From NCBI RefSeq assembly GCF_002950945.1, contig NZ_CP012673.1:1426001-1490000 (forward strand): a stretch of 64,000 nucleotides of DNA, written 5' to 3'. This stretch comes from Sorangium cellulosum (GTDB taxonomy: Bacteria; Myxococcota_A; Polyangia; Polyangiales; Polyangiaceae). The stretch's first letter is position 1, and every line of letters starts with the position of its first letter. This document shows, in pieces, positions 44,101-52,822 of this stretch. The notes below the pieces were generated by a model, which saw only the letters and a list, made by a program, of their open reading frames with translations, ran no database searches and was not told the origin of the DNA. The translations under genes and the position numbers were made by a program.

Positions 44101-45262
44101 GCTCGTGAACCGCATGACGCATGAGAAGTTCTGGGAGCCCTGCCACGGCTGCGACCTGAAGGACCGCTGCTACGCGTTCCACAACGCGCAGACCATCCAG
44201 GACGAGACAGCGGGCAAGCACGTCGTCGAGCGGCTCAAGAGCCTCTACGCGGTCACGCACCTGCGCGGTCGTCTCCACATCACGCTGCGCGACCTGCGCT
44301 CCGCGCTCGCGTACACGCTCGTCGGCATCCGTGACTGCGACGAGATCCACGAGCTGTATCGCACAGGCCAGCGCGACGAGATCGTGCAGGGCTACTACTT
44401 CAACAGTTGGAAGGGTGGCGACGCGCCGAACGCGGACCGCCTCCTCACGCTGCTCTCTGAGGTCGACGTCGCTGAGGCCGACGATCCGCGTCTCGACCGC
44501 GCGCTCGACTTCGTCTCGCCCAGCGAGGACCGCACGCTCTTCCGCTTCGAGCGGCGCGGCAACTACGACCGCGAGATCCTCCGCAGCCTTTACGACGAGC
44601 TGCCGCGCGACGTCTCTGGGCGCGTGAGCGCACATCGTGCGGAGGCCCACCGGCGCTTCATCGCGATGGCGCGGCGGCGCGCGTTCTTCGAGCGGCGCGA
44701 CGCCGGGTGGCGCTCGATGCTGCCGTACAAGACGGCCGACGAGCTACTCTCGGTCGTGCGTCGCGACCGCGAGCCGGAGGGGCTCCTCGATCCGCTGCTC
44801 ATCGCCATCAATCGCGGCGAGGGGCTCACGCGTCCCGAGCGCATCGGCAACCACCTCGCGCTCGAGGTGCGGCGAGTCGAGGGCGGCAGCGTCCGCTCGT
44901 ACCGTCTCTACTCGCGCGAACGCTTCTCGCTCTCGCTCGCCGACCAAGCCACGCGCTCGCGCTTTGTCGAGCACATGCCTACGGGCCTCGTGCTCCGCTA
45001 CCAAGACCAGGCCGGGCTCGTCGCCGAGTTGCTCGTCTCGCTCGACGTGTACGAGATGCTCCGGCGCCTGAACGAGGGTTATCGCCCGAGCGTCGAGGAG
45101 GAGCAGGGCTACTACCTGAGCCTCGCCGTCTTCAAGAACCTGCTCGGCTCCGCGCCCTATCAGGAGGTGCTGCTCAGCACGTCGGGCCATGACTTCTACC
45201 GCGTCGCGCGGCACGCCGATGGCCGCCTCGAGATGACGCGCGCTCGCGAGGGAGCGGTTTGA
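41117..45262 (+). CDS. mad6: NERD + double Ser/Thr kinase + P-loop protein (PglW-like; MADS kinase)
   Basis: A 1,381-residue protein. Residues about 10-150 are a NERD nuclease-related domain (VNEAERQAIAYLRDHLPAS, FEVDVAIIAPHAVYLVDVKG, with D...D-x-K). The first kinase domain (about 188-460) has lost key residues (VHRNISPSNILV for HRD, LTGFDFARP for DFG) and is probably a pseudokinase. The second (about 497-755) keeps the glycine loop GKPGSFGVAYK, Lys in AMKIVL, FHCDIKPRNLLW and IIDFNVAV and may be active. A P-loop NTPase follows (ISGNAGDGKTAFL near 850) with a CHGCDLKDRC cysteine cluster near 1008. Related NERD-kinases occur in Pgl/BREX type 2 (PglW) and in MADS. ATG 41117 overlaps the previous stop (TGATG). 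Confidence 0.85.
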   Translation: MATLIPIGEPVNEAERQAIAYLRDHLPASYLVLHNFEVVRDGETFEVDVAIIAPHAVYLVDVKGTRGLIDVYGPKWYPEGRQPFNSPLAKLRGHARATKGIITNSQPGRRDVEDIYVDAAVVLTAPDATLVDQGGRDAPNVTTLKKAAAFFQNSTRIPAGKSKNIGAHHKIILNALQGVAKPRSGPLRFGNWQVVEKLGGTDSYVEYRAFNAYVGQKASVLVRAYHADPYKPPEDCEKQRLLISNAYRALSSMPGHPSIVGVRDFFPSEARDKYFLVTEDVPGQALRVHIEKATLALTLDQKNTIAADLLNALVHLQAHKVVHRNISPSNILVGTNGRVRLTGFDFARPGTDHSRSIAQEIVDDLEPKYMAPEIHGEPGAATPSSDIFSVGLVLCELFTGERPFKTHTELFEQKAVFAVKPSAVRPELPKGLDTWLQKLCTFEPDQRPTPAWALTKLKILLDPSAALESEEGAPTPTPAPAAPQLDYSNLLAQTQLTPKYVIEKRLGKPGSFGVAYKVIDTLGDVSRAMKIVLRDRVSIVDRLKKEYKTLLRIPDHPNVVKVIDADFIPGNGPPFIVFEYIDGLDVGEMIEGTLFAPEDALELARQVASGLVHLHEAGVFHCDIKPRNLLWTERGAKIIDFNVAVFGTSGDRGGGSRRYLPPDLDLEAVPSTSDLADRDLYALGITLYEAVTGRYPWLDAQIPLPGKTASDPREQSNLGDIAPELVDVMLKAIAPKRADRFASAAELQSALANVPAARRAPQPVTPVPPSWGPPINGGNGKGGSGGPIPPNTNPYVRHLLTVYSQSKRSNAGTRGLDVISEQTYVETALDRDLLPSVLSGEFSLVIISGNAGDGKTAFLQKLERAAEDEQAIVDHSLPNGARFELRGRTFLSNYDGSQDEGDQKNDDVLRAFLAPFKGGNSAGWVTSKQTRLIAINEGRLVDFLEANRADFPALATLVKEGLRTGEPVEGIAIVNLNLRSVVADLQGFDGSILERLVNRMTHEKFWEPCHGCDLKDRCYAFHNAQTIQDETAGKHVVERLKSLYAVTHLRGRLHITLRDLRSALAYTLVGIRDCDEIHELYRTGQRDEIVQGYYFNSWKGGDAPNADRLLTLLSEVDVAEADDPRLDRALDFVSPSEDRTLFRFERRGNYDREILRSLYDELPRDVSGRVSAHRAEAHRRFIAMARRRAFFERRDAGWRSMLPYKTADELLSVVRRDREPEGLLDPLLIAINRGEGLTRPERIGNHLALEVRRVEGGSVRSYRLYSRERFSLSLADQATRSRFVEHMPTGLVLRYQDQAGLVAELLVSLDVYEMLRRLNEGYRPSVEEEQGYYLSLAVFKNLLGSAPYQEVLLSTSGHDFYRVARHADGRLEMTRAREGAV

Positions 45263-46944
45263 TGTCCTTATCCAAGCGCGATCGAGAGTTCCGGCTGCCG
45301 AAGATCAGCTACCTCGACTTCAAGCACCTCGAAATGGACCGCGTGCTCACCGCGTTCTTCGCGCGGCTGGCGCACAACGGCTTCCCGAGCCGCCTGCGGC
45401 GCAAGGTGGAGCTCTCCCTTGAGAGCTTCGTCGAGGAGTTCATGGAGCACCCGGAGTGGTTCACCGGGTTTCAGACGAACCGCGATGTGCTCGAGCGCTG
45501 GGTGGAGACACACCTGCTCGACGTCGTGAACCGAGGGAAGGCGAACCAGGCGGTGGCCGCCCCGAGGCCGCTACACGGCTTCACGTACCGGTTCCGCAAC
45601 CCGAAGCACTCGCGCGATTACGGTGCCGCGCAGCACCTCTACGAGACGCTCTACGGCGCGCGGAACGGTGCCGGTCAGAAGGCCATCGAGCACCTCAACC
45701 ACTTCTTCTTCCAGGGTCACGACAAGGTCACCGGGAAGGCCAATGCCTCGACGATGCTCGACGTCGAGACGCAGGCGCTGTTGCGACTGCTCGACCAGGT
45801 CGAGGACGCGCCGGACACGAAGTCGGGCCGCGAGACTTTCGCCCCGCTGTGCGTGGGCGCCGCCGACCTGCTTGCCGAGGACATCCAGCGCCTGCTGTTC
45901 TACCGGCGCTTCGTCCCGCGCTCGGTGATGGTGGACTACCTGAAGGTCCTCATCGCATTCCACCTCGGGCTCTATCACCTGCGGCTCCTGAAGCTCCTGC
46001 CGGCGCTGGTGCGTCGCAAGGGCGCCGACCCGACGTGCGCGATGGGCGCGTGCCCGATGAACCCGAAGAGCCCCGACAACCCGTTCGGGGACTGCCCGTA
46101 CCGCGTGGGTCTTCTCGTCGACGTTGCGGGCCAGCCGGGCACGCCGATGGCGGCGCTTGCCGAGCGCAGTGCGGACACCCACTACCGCCGCATCCCGACC
46201 TTCGTGCGCGCCTACTTCGCAACGAAGAAGCTCGATGAGTTCGCGACGGACCTCGTTCGGCGCGGGAAGCTCTCGAAGCCGCCGAGCGGCGAGTTCTCAG
46301 TGGGCGAGGTGTTGCAGCTCCTCGATGCGCCGCTGAAAGCCGAGCGCGAGAAGTTCTTCGGCCAGCGCGTCTCGAGCCTCGTGGAGGAGACCTCGGGCGC
46401 GAAGGACGCCGAGCTCGATCCCGAAGTGAAGGCAGTAACGGAGATGGGCCTCTCCGAGTTCGAGGCATACATCGAGATGATCGTCGCGCTGCGCGGGCCC
46501 TTCCACCGCAAGTACATCACGCAGTGCCTCGACTCGATGCTCTTGAAGAACCGCGCCGGCGCGCTCATCACGCAGGGCCGAACGAAGGACGCGCCCCGTC
46601 GCTTCGCCCTCGACAGCCGGCTGCTCGAGGTGCTGCTCCAGATCGCCGTGCTCAAGCCGGGCGGTGCTGCTGGGTTCTACACGGGCGAGCTACGCGTCGA
46701 CGAGCTACTCGTCTTCTTACGCGAGCGCTACGGCATCTTCATCGACCAGTTGCCGCGCGGCGACGGCTTCGCGACGACGAGCATCGAGGACCGTCGCGCG
46801 CTGCGTGACAACGTCCGCGCCTTCACCGGGCGCCTTCGCGAGGTGGGCTTCTACCGCGACCTCTCCGACGCCTACGTCACGCAAACGATCACCCCGAGGT
46901 ATCGCATCGTCGCCAACGACACGACTGCGGGAGATCAGCCGTGA
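45262..46944 (+). CDS. mad7: Defence-operon protein of unknown fold (MADS mad7-like)
   Basis: A 560-residue, mostly helical protein (FRLPKISYLDFKHLEMDRVL, RRKVELSLESFVEEFMEHPE, HLNHFFFQGHDKV, LGLYHLRLLKLLPALVRRKG). A cysteine cluster near 258-280 (DPTCAMGACP, later FGDCPYRVG) could bind zinc. The middle has FHRKYITQCLDSMLLKNRAG and the C-terminus a winged-helix-like stretch (RVDELLVFLRERYGIFIDQL). No enzymatic motif is visible. It lies between the kinase and the giant ATPase with one-base and four-base overlaps, so it is probably produced in step with them and may bridge them. Start 45262 is the ATG in TGATG. Confidence 0.78.
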   Translation: MSLSKRDREFRLPKISYLDFKHLEMDRVLTAFFARLAHNGFPSRLRRKVELSLESFVEEFMEHPEWFTGFQTNRDVLERWVETHLLDVVNRGKANQAVAAPRPLHGFTYRFRNPKHSRDYGAAQHLYETLYGARNGAGQKAIEHLNHFFFQGHDKVTGKANASTMLDVETQALLRLLDQVEDAPDTKSGRETFAPLCVGAADLLAEDIQRLLFYRRFVPRSVMVDYLKVLIAFHLGLYHLRLLKLLPALVRRKGADPTCAMGACPMNPKSPDNPFGDCPYRVGLLVDVAGQPGTPMAALAERSADTHYRRIPTFVRAYFATKKLDEFATDLVRRGKLSKPPSGEFSVGEVLQLLDAPLKAEREKFFGQRVSSLVEETSGAKDAELDPEVKAVTEMGLSEFEAYIEMIVALRGPFHRKYITQCLDSMLLKNRAGALITQGRTKDAPRRFALDSRLLEVLLQIAVLKPGGAAGFYTGELRVDELLVFLRERYGIFIDQLPRGDGFATTSIEDRRALRDNVRAFTGRLREVGFYRDLSDAYVTQTITPRYRIVANDTTAGDQP

Positions 46945-49900
46945 GCGCCGGGTTCCAGGAGCTGTCTTCGACGCAGCTCACGAACGAGCTGGAGAACGTC
47001 GCCGTGCCGATGCTCGTCGAGCAGCTTCGCTCGCGTGTGGCCGGCCACTGCATGCGCGTGAGCGACCTCGACGCGGAGCTGATGATTCGGCTCTGCGCCC
47101 GCCTGCGCGCCGAGCTGCCGAACACCACGGTCGTCGTGCTCACCGACGGCAAGCTGCCCATCCCGGCCGAGCTCGCGGTGTCGAGCACCAAGCTCGTCGA
47201 GCTGCGCAACCCGCACGCCGACGGCACGCAGCGCCAGCCACTCCTCGTGTTCGTCCCGAGCGAGGTGCGCGCCTCGGCCGAGGACTCCTTCGGTGTCGCC
47301 ACGTTCGAAGAGGTCTCAGTCACCGGGCTCTACGAAGCGCTCATTCAGCGGCTCATCGGCGAGATCCCTCCGGTGCTGCGTGGTTCCATCCAGGAGTCCC
47401 TGCGGCGGCTCCGTGCCTCCGAGAACCCGTGGACCTTCGCCGACGCGCTCTCGACGGTGCGCTTCCTCCTCACGGCCAAGGTGAACGGCAACGACGCCGA
47501 GGCTATCGGAGCCTCGCTGTACGAGGTGGGCCTCGTGCCCGACTTCGAGTGGCTCGCGCAGCCGGAGAAGGCGCCGCCGCGCCTCGTGCGCAACCGAGAG
47601 TGCGTGGAGAACCTCACGTGGTCGGCGCGCTCCGAGCGAGGCCGCGTCGGAGAGTTGGGGCTCTCCAAGCGCGCGTTCCGCAACCAGCTCGGCAACTTCC
47701 TCGCCGAGGCAGGCACCGACGACCCGCGCCAGTGGGCGCGCCGTATCGTGGTCGACCGCTCGCTGTGGCCGCTCGCCTTCAACAAGTGGGAGTTCGAGGA
47801 CGGTGGCATCCAGCCGGATTCGATCTTCATCGGCGAGGTGCAGACGGACCTTCCGGACGTCGACGACGACGAGACCAAGGAGCCGCTCGCGCAGCTCATC
47901 GGGCAGCACATCCTGCCGGTCAGCAGCCTCAAGAAGTTCAACGTCACCTTCCGCGTCGAGCCGCACCCGACCAAAGTGCAGGGGCTCGCCAAGTTCGTGG
48001 CGCAAGTCATCTCGAAGGAACACGGCCCCATTGGTCTCGCGCGCAGCAAGGCCGCGTGGAAGACCGCGACCGACAAGGCGACCATCTCTTTCTCGGCGCT
48101 CAGCAAGATTGACTGGGAGGAGGGCTGGCACTTCGTCCGCGTGCTCGCGAAGACGGAGGGCGGCGACCTGATCCCGCTCGTCGATGCGAACGGCAACGCC
48201 GTCGCGTGGAGCGCGGACACCGAAGCGGCGCTGCCTCGCCCGAACGAGAGCGACCTCTTCTACGTGCTGCCCGACACCGAGGTCGAGATCGAACCCGCGC
48301 AGCGCGCGCTGCCTCGTGAGCCGAGCGCGCTGCACGCGCTCTTCCGGGCGCAGTTCACCGCCATCCTTGACGACCGCGACCCGGTTAGCGTCGTCTTCGG
48401 GCACGCCGCCTGGGCCGAGAAGACGAAGGGTCATGTCGCGGGCGCGGACATGCTCGAGGTGAAGCTCGGGCGCGAAGGTTCGGTACATGTCCCGGTCTCT
48501 CGCGCGCTCAAGAGCATCGAGCAGAAGATCCTCGCAGCTCCCGACGGCCCGATCAGTTGGCGCATCCCGCTGAACCTGGGCGTGCCCGGCACGAGCACGG
48601 GCGAGGTCAACGGCTGGCCTCAAGGACCCGCTGGCGACCGGTTCCTCGAGGCGCGCACGCGCTACTTCGAGGCGGTGCGCGGCGGCACGTCTGAACTCGT
48701 CACGCAGGGCATCGATGCCGCTGCAAATGCCGACCTCGCGAGCGACTACGCCGAAGCGTACCTCGAGCTGCTCGCCGACCTCGCGCGACGCGCGGAGGCC
48801 ACCGCGAAGAGCGACTCGCAGCGCGCGTTCGCCGATCTGCGCAAAGTGCTCGCGCTCGACTCGGTGCTCCTCGCCATCGTCGACCACCGTGGCCGCCGTC
48901 GCGACGCCGTCCTCGTCGCCCCGACACATCCGCTCCGGGCGCTCTGGTTCGCCACGTGGGCGAAGCTCGGCGCGCGCTGGGTGGCAGCCGCCAAGACCGC
49001 GCCGCACGAGTACGTGGTCCCGACGCGCGAAGCCCTCCTGCGGCTCCTGTCGCCCACGAGCTTCCCGCCGGTCCTGCCGACAGAGGCGGGCCACGTCCTC
49101 ACCGCCGTCGACAGCATCAACCCGTTCTGGACGCTGTTCGCTCCATCGAACGAGGAGGATCCGCGCGGTCTCGTAGGCGAGGTCTGCAGCGCGCTCGGGC
49201 TTCCGGAACCCGCCATCGGCGGTGCGCTCATCGACGGCGCGTACCTCGCCTCGCGCGTGCGGCGCTACCTCGTGCAGCACCCCTACGTTCGCACGCTGAC
49301 CATCAACGCGTTCAATCCGGGCCGAGCGGGCGTCCTCGGCGACATGCTCCTCGAGCTGCAGAAGGAGTCCGCGTTCGCCGACCTCCGCTACGATATCCGG
49401 CTCTTTGTGCCCGACCCTGACGCGCCCGGCGTCGGCGAGGAGATCGCCGCGCTGCTCACGACCGACGGAGGAACCGCCGCACGCGAAGCGGACGCGTTCT
49501 CTATCCCGGCCGAGACGCACCTTCATCCGAAGCTGCGCTTCGCGGTGCGCGCGACCAAGGACTTTCGTACCAGCCCCGAGACGCACGCGGCGCACCTCTC
49601 GCTCCTCTTCGACGTGTTCCCGGCCGAGGAAGTGGCCGCACGCAAGGCCGACCCGCGCCACGCGACTGCCTTCATCCACGGCCTCGTGCAGGAGTTCTCG
49701 ACCGAGTACCACGAGGACGAGCTGACCGTTGCGTGGCGGCGCTTGCCTCGCCACGGCGTGGCGCAGCCCATCGAGAACGCCGAGGCGCTGTCCGATCTGC
49801 TCGGCAGCCTCGCCGCCGCGATGTCGAGCGCGACGGCCACCATCGCCACCGGCCAGAGCGGCGTCGACCTGCGCCCCGTCGTGAGCCTCGCGCTTGGTCC

Positions 49901-52496
49901 CGACGACCGCGCGCTCCTACACCAAGTCCACGAGGTGAGCGACTGGGTGTTCACGCTCGACCGCAACCTAGGCATTGAGTTCTTTGACCACGGCGGACAC
50001 GCGACGCGCCCCGACTACCTTATCGACCACTCGCCCGACATGGCGAGCACGCTGGGCCACCGGCTCGTTATCACCTCGCGCTCGGTCGCTGAACTCGAAG
50101 CGCTACTGCGCCCGGTCCTCGAGCAGTACGGACTCCAGGCCGAGGGGCGCCATGCCGTGGTGCTGCTCGACCAGCTTCGCTCGCTCTCCGGGCGGCTCGC
50201 GCTGAAGCTCACCTCGTCGCCGACGCAGAGGGCGGAGGCCCTCGGTCTCGCGCTCTCGCGCCTTTACCTGGAACACCAGGGCGTCTTCGAAAACCAGATC
50301 GTCGTGCCGCTCGACGCGCACCTCGACCTGTACCGCGTGCTGAAGCAGCAGGCCGACGAGCTGGGCGACGAGGTCAGCTTCAAGCGCACGGACATCGGGC
50401 TCTTCGACCTCGACATCACCCGGCGCATCATCACGTGCCGCCTCGTCGAGGTGAAGTGCTACTCGGGCGTCGGCGACCTTTCGCAGTACAACGCGCTCAA
50501 GTCGAGCATCGCCGAGCAGATCGCGCAGAGCGAGCAGGTGCTCGCGTACCACTTCGACCCGCAGCGCACGCCCCAGGACCGCCCGGATCGCGCGTTCAAG
50601 ACGCGCGAGCTCGCGCTGTTCCTCGAGTTCTATCTGGAGCGAGCCGAGCGCTACGGGGCCATAGGTCGCGAGGCGGCGGACGAGGCGCGCTACTTCGTCC
50701 ACACGCTCGACGACGGCTACCAGCTCGCGTTCACGCGCAGCGCGCTCATCTTCGACTTCGCCAAGCCCGGCACCGAGCCGCCCGAGAGCGAGAGCGGCAT
50801 CGAGTACCACCGCATCGGTGTCGATCTCATTCGCCAGCTCGTCGAGGCCGCCGCGCCCAGCACCGAGTCGTCGGCGAGCATCAGCTCGGGGTCGAGCAGC
50901 GAGGGGCCGGGCGGCGGCCCACGCCCGCGCGGTGTCACCGAGGTTCGCCGTCGTCGCGAGCGCGCGCCGTCGGTGCCGACGCTCGACACGGCTGCCTTCC
51001 TCGGCTCGCCGCGTGACCGCTCCGTCTCGTGGGAGGAACTGCGCGGGCGCCAGCCTAGCGTCCCGCCGCCTTCGCACATGCCTGCAGCTCCGCAGGAGGC
51101 GGTGCCCGCGCCCGCCGTGGCGCTCGCAGCGCGCCCCAGCGCGCCGGAGGCTCCGCCTGTCATCCAGCCGCCGAAGGTCGCGCCCGCGGCCAACGTGGCG
51201 CCCGTGGCGGCGCCGCCCGAGCCCCCGGCAGCGGAGAAGCCGCCACCCGCTCCGAGCGCCGAGCCGAAGCTCGCGCCCGCCGTTCCCTACGACATCATGC
51301 TCGGCGTCAACGGAGACTCGCCCCAGTACGGGCTCCTCGGCGACGTCTCAGGCCGGCGCGTCGCGATCGACCTGAACCAGACGCACACCATCAGTCTCTT
51401 CGGCGTCCAGGGCGGTGGCAAGAGCTACACGCTCGGCACGATCGCCGAGATGGCTTCGCTGCCCATCCCGAATATCAACGTCCTCCCGCAGCCGCTCGCG
51501 ACGGTCATCTTCCACTACAGCCCCACGATGGACTACCGGCCGGAGTTCACGTCGATGGTCGCACCGAACAGCGAGGTCGCCCAGGTGAAGTCGCTGAAGG
51601 AAACCTTCGGCGCGGAGCCCCGCGCGCTCGCTGACGTCCTCCTCCTCGCACCCGCTGACAAGCTCGATGAGCGCAAGCAGGAGTACCCGGACGTTGAGGT
51701 GCGCCCGCTGAAGTTCGGCGCCGCCGAGCTGCAGACGAGCCACTGGCGCTTCCTGATGGGTGCCGTCGGGAACCAGGCCACGTACATCCGTCAGCTCAAC
51801 CGCGTGATGAAGTCGCTGCGCGACGACCTTACGCTCGAGAGACTGAACCAGGGAATCGAAGCCTCGTCACTGCCCGATCACCTGAAGGGCATGGCGAAAA
51901 TGCGCCTCGAGCTCGCGAGCGAGTACATCGACGACTCGGTTCGCCTGAAGGACGAAATTCGCCCGGGCCGCCTTATCATCGTCGACCTCCGCGACGAGTT
52001 CATCGAGAAGGACGAAGCCCTCGGCCTCTTCGTCGTGCTCCTCCAACTCTTCGCCGACGCGAAGTACCGCGACGTGCAGGGAGCGGAGCACTCGTTCAAC
52101 AAGCTCGTCGTCTTCGACGAGGCGCACAAGTACATCGAGAGCCCGGACCTCGTTGCCGGCCTCATCGAGATCGTGCGCGAGATGCGCCACAAGGGCACGA
52201 GCATCATGGTCGCGAGCCAGGACCCGCCCTCGGTGCCCGTCTCGCTCATCGAGCTCTCGAGCCAGGTCATCCTCCACAAATTCAACTCGCCCGCCTGGCT
52301 CAAGCACATCCAGAAGGCCAATGCGGCCCTCGGTTCGCTCACGCCCGAGAAGATGTCGAACCTCCGCCCGGGCGAGGCGTTCATCTGGTCGAGCAAGGCG
52401 AACGACGAGGCCTTCACGAAGAGCGCGGTGAAGATCCGTTGCCGCCCGCGCGTGACCCACCACGGCGGCGCCACGAAGACGGCGGTGGGGTCATGA
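46941..52496 (+). CDS. mad8: Giant PD-(D/E)XK + HerA/FtsK-like ATPase (MADS mad8-like)
   Basis: A 1,851-residue protein starting at GTG in GTGA. Residues 1-1100 have no domain I recognise. Near 1150-1200 a PD-(D/E)XK nuclease-like motif appears (DIGLFDLDITRRIITCRLVE, then VKCYSG: Asp...Glu-x-Lys). A Pro/Ala-rich linker covers about 1290-1450. The C-terminus is a HerA/FtsK-type (DUF87) ATPase: GVQGGGKSYTLGTIAEM near 1488, Walker B LVVFDEAHKYIES near 1722, sensor IMVASQDPPSVPVSLIEL. HerA motors paired with nucleases recur in phage defence; having both in one chain is notable. It is probably the DNA-translocating effector of the system. It is the last gene of the overlapping operon. Confidence 0.82.
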   Translation: MSAGFQELSSTQLTNELENVAVPMLVEQLRSRVAGHCMRVSDLDAELMIRLCARLRAELPNTTVVVLTDGKLPIPAELAVSSTKLVELRNPHADGTQRQPLLVFVPSEVRASAEDSFGVATFEEVSVTGLYEALIQRLIGEIPPVLRGSIQESLRRLRASENPWTFADALSTVRFLLTAKVNGNDAEAIGASLYEVGLVPDFEWLAQPEKAPPRLVRNRECVENLTWSARSERGRVGELGLSKRAFRNQLGNFLAEAGTDDPRQWARRIVVDRSLWPLAFNKWEFEDGGIQPDSIFIGEVQTDLPDVDDDETKEPLAQLIGQHILPVSSLKKFNVTFRVEPHPTKVQGLAKFVAQVISKEHGPIGLARSKAAWKTATDKATISFSALSKIDWEEGWHFVRVLAKTEGGDLIPLVDANGNAVAWSADTEAALPRPNESDLFYVLPDTEVEIEPAQRALPREPSALHALFRAQFTAILDDRDPVSVVFGHAAWAEKTKGHVAGADMLEVKLGREGSVHVPVSRALKSIEQKILAAPDGPISWRIPLNLGVPGTSTGEVNGWPQGPAGDRFLEARTRYFEAVRGGTSELVTQGIDAAANADLASDYAEAYLELLADLARRAEATAKSDSQRAFADLRKVLALDSVLLAIVDHRGRRRDAVLVAPTHPLRALWFATWAKLGARWVAAAKTAPHEYVVPTREALLRLLSPTSFPPVLPTEAGHVLTAVDSINPFWTLFAPSNEEDPRGLVGEVCSALGLPEPAIGGALIDGAYLASRVRRYLVQHPYVRTLTINAFNPGRAGVLGDMLLELQKESAFADLRYDIRLFVPDPDAPGVGEEIAALLTTDGGTAAREADAFSIPAETHLHPKLRFAVRATKDFRTSPETHAAHLSLLFDVFPAEEVAARKADPRHATAFIHGLVQEFSTEYHEDELTVAWRRLPRHGVAQPIENAEALSDLLGSLAAAMSSATATIATGQSGVDLRPVVSLALGPDDRALLHQVHEVSDWVFTLDRNLGIEFFDHGGHATRPDYLIDHSPDMASTLGHRLVITSRSVAELEALLRPVLEQYGLQAEGRHAVVLLDQLRSLSGRLALKLTSSPTQRAEALGLALSRLYLEHQGVFENQIVVPLDAHLDLYRVLKQQADELGDEVSFKRTDIGLFDLDITRRIITCRLVEVKCYSGVGDLSQYNALKSSIAEQIAQSEQVLAYHFDPQRTPQDRPDRAFKTRELALFLEFYLERAERYGAIGREAADEARYFVHTLDDGYQLAFTRSALIFDFAKPGTEPPESESGIEYHRIGVDLIRQLVEAAAPSTESSASISSGSSSEGPGGGPRPRGVTEVRRRRERAPSVPTLDTAAFLGSPRDRSVSWEELRGRQPSVPPPSHMPAAPQEAVPAPAVALAARPSAPEAPPVIQPPKVAPAANVAPVAAPPEPPAAEKPPPAPSAEPKLAPAVPYDIMLGVNGDSPQYGLLGDVSGRRVAIDLNQTHTISLFGVQGGGKSYTLGTIAEMASLPIPNINVLPQPLATVIFHYSPTMDYRPEFTSMVAPNSEVAQVKSLKETFGAEPRALADVLLLAPADKLDERKQEYPDVEVRPLKFGAAELQTSHWRFLMGAVGNQATYIRQLNRVMKSLRDDLTLERLNQGIEASSLPDHLKGMAKMRLELASEYIDDSVRLKDEIRPGRLIIVDLRDEFIEKDEALGLFVVLLQLFADAKYRDVQGAEHSFNKLVVFDEAHKYIESPDLVAGLIEIVREMRHKGTSIMVASQDPPSVPVSLIELSSQVILHKFNSPAWLKHIQKANAALGSLTPEKMSNLRPGEAFIWSSKANDEAFTKSAVKIRCRPRVTHHGGATKTAVGS

Positions 52497-52822
52497 ACGG
52501 CGCCGGGGCGCTCGTGACCACGAGGGAGCTTGGTGCTGGATGAGCAGGTGTCCAGCTTCGTGTGGACCGAGCGGCTCTGCTCGGACGTGGTGATCCTGCA
52601 CGAGCACGACTTCACGAGGCCGGTGCTGCCCTTGGAGAGCCACGCACGGGCCGGCAGCTGCGAACGGATCTTGATCTACGAGCACCCGGGCGTATACCCA
52701 GCAGCGGCTCCAGCGCATCGCGCAGTACGGGCGAGCCTGCGAGGGCCGAGGAGGAGCCAGCCGAGCAGGGTGCGCACCGCGTCCATGCTAACGCGGCCCC
52801 CCAGGGGGTTGACGCGGAGCGG
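52497..52822. other. Segment between defence operon and recombinase, with a possible gene remnant
   Basis: A plus-strand frame from TTG 52530 gives DEQVSSFVWTERLCSDVVIL, HEHDFTRPVLPLE and RILIYEHPGVY before it degenerates. This looks like part of a real protein, but I cannot name it and it has no good start. It could be a short gene truncated by the recombinase end. No terminator stem is obvious after the operon. Confidence 0.35.

Noticed and set aside
47316..49754. 812-residue minus-strand frame inside the giant ATPase gene
   Set aside because: Composition is the mirror of the plus-strand codons (Arg/Glu/Val-rich) and the plus frame carries recognised motifs.
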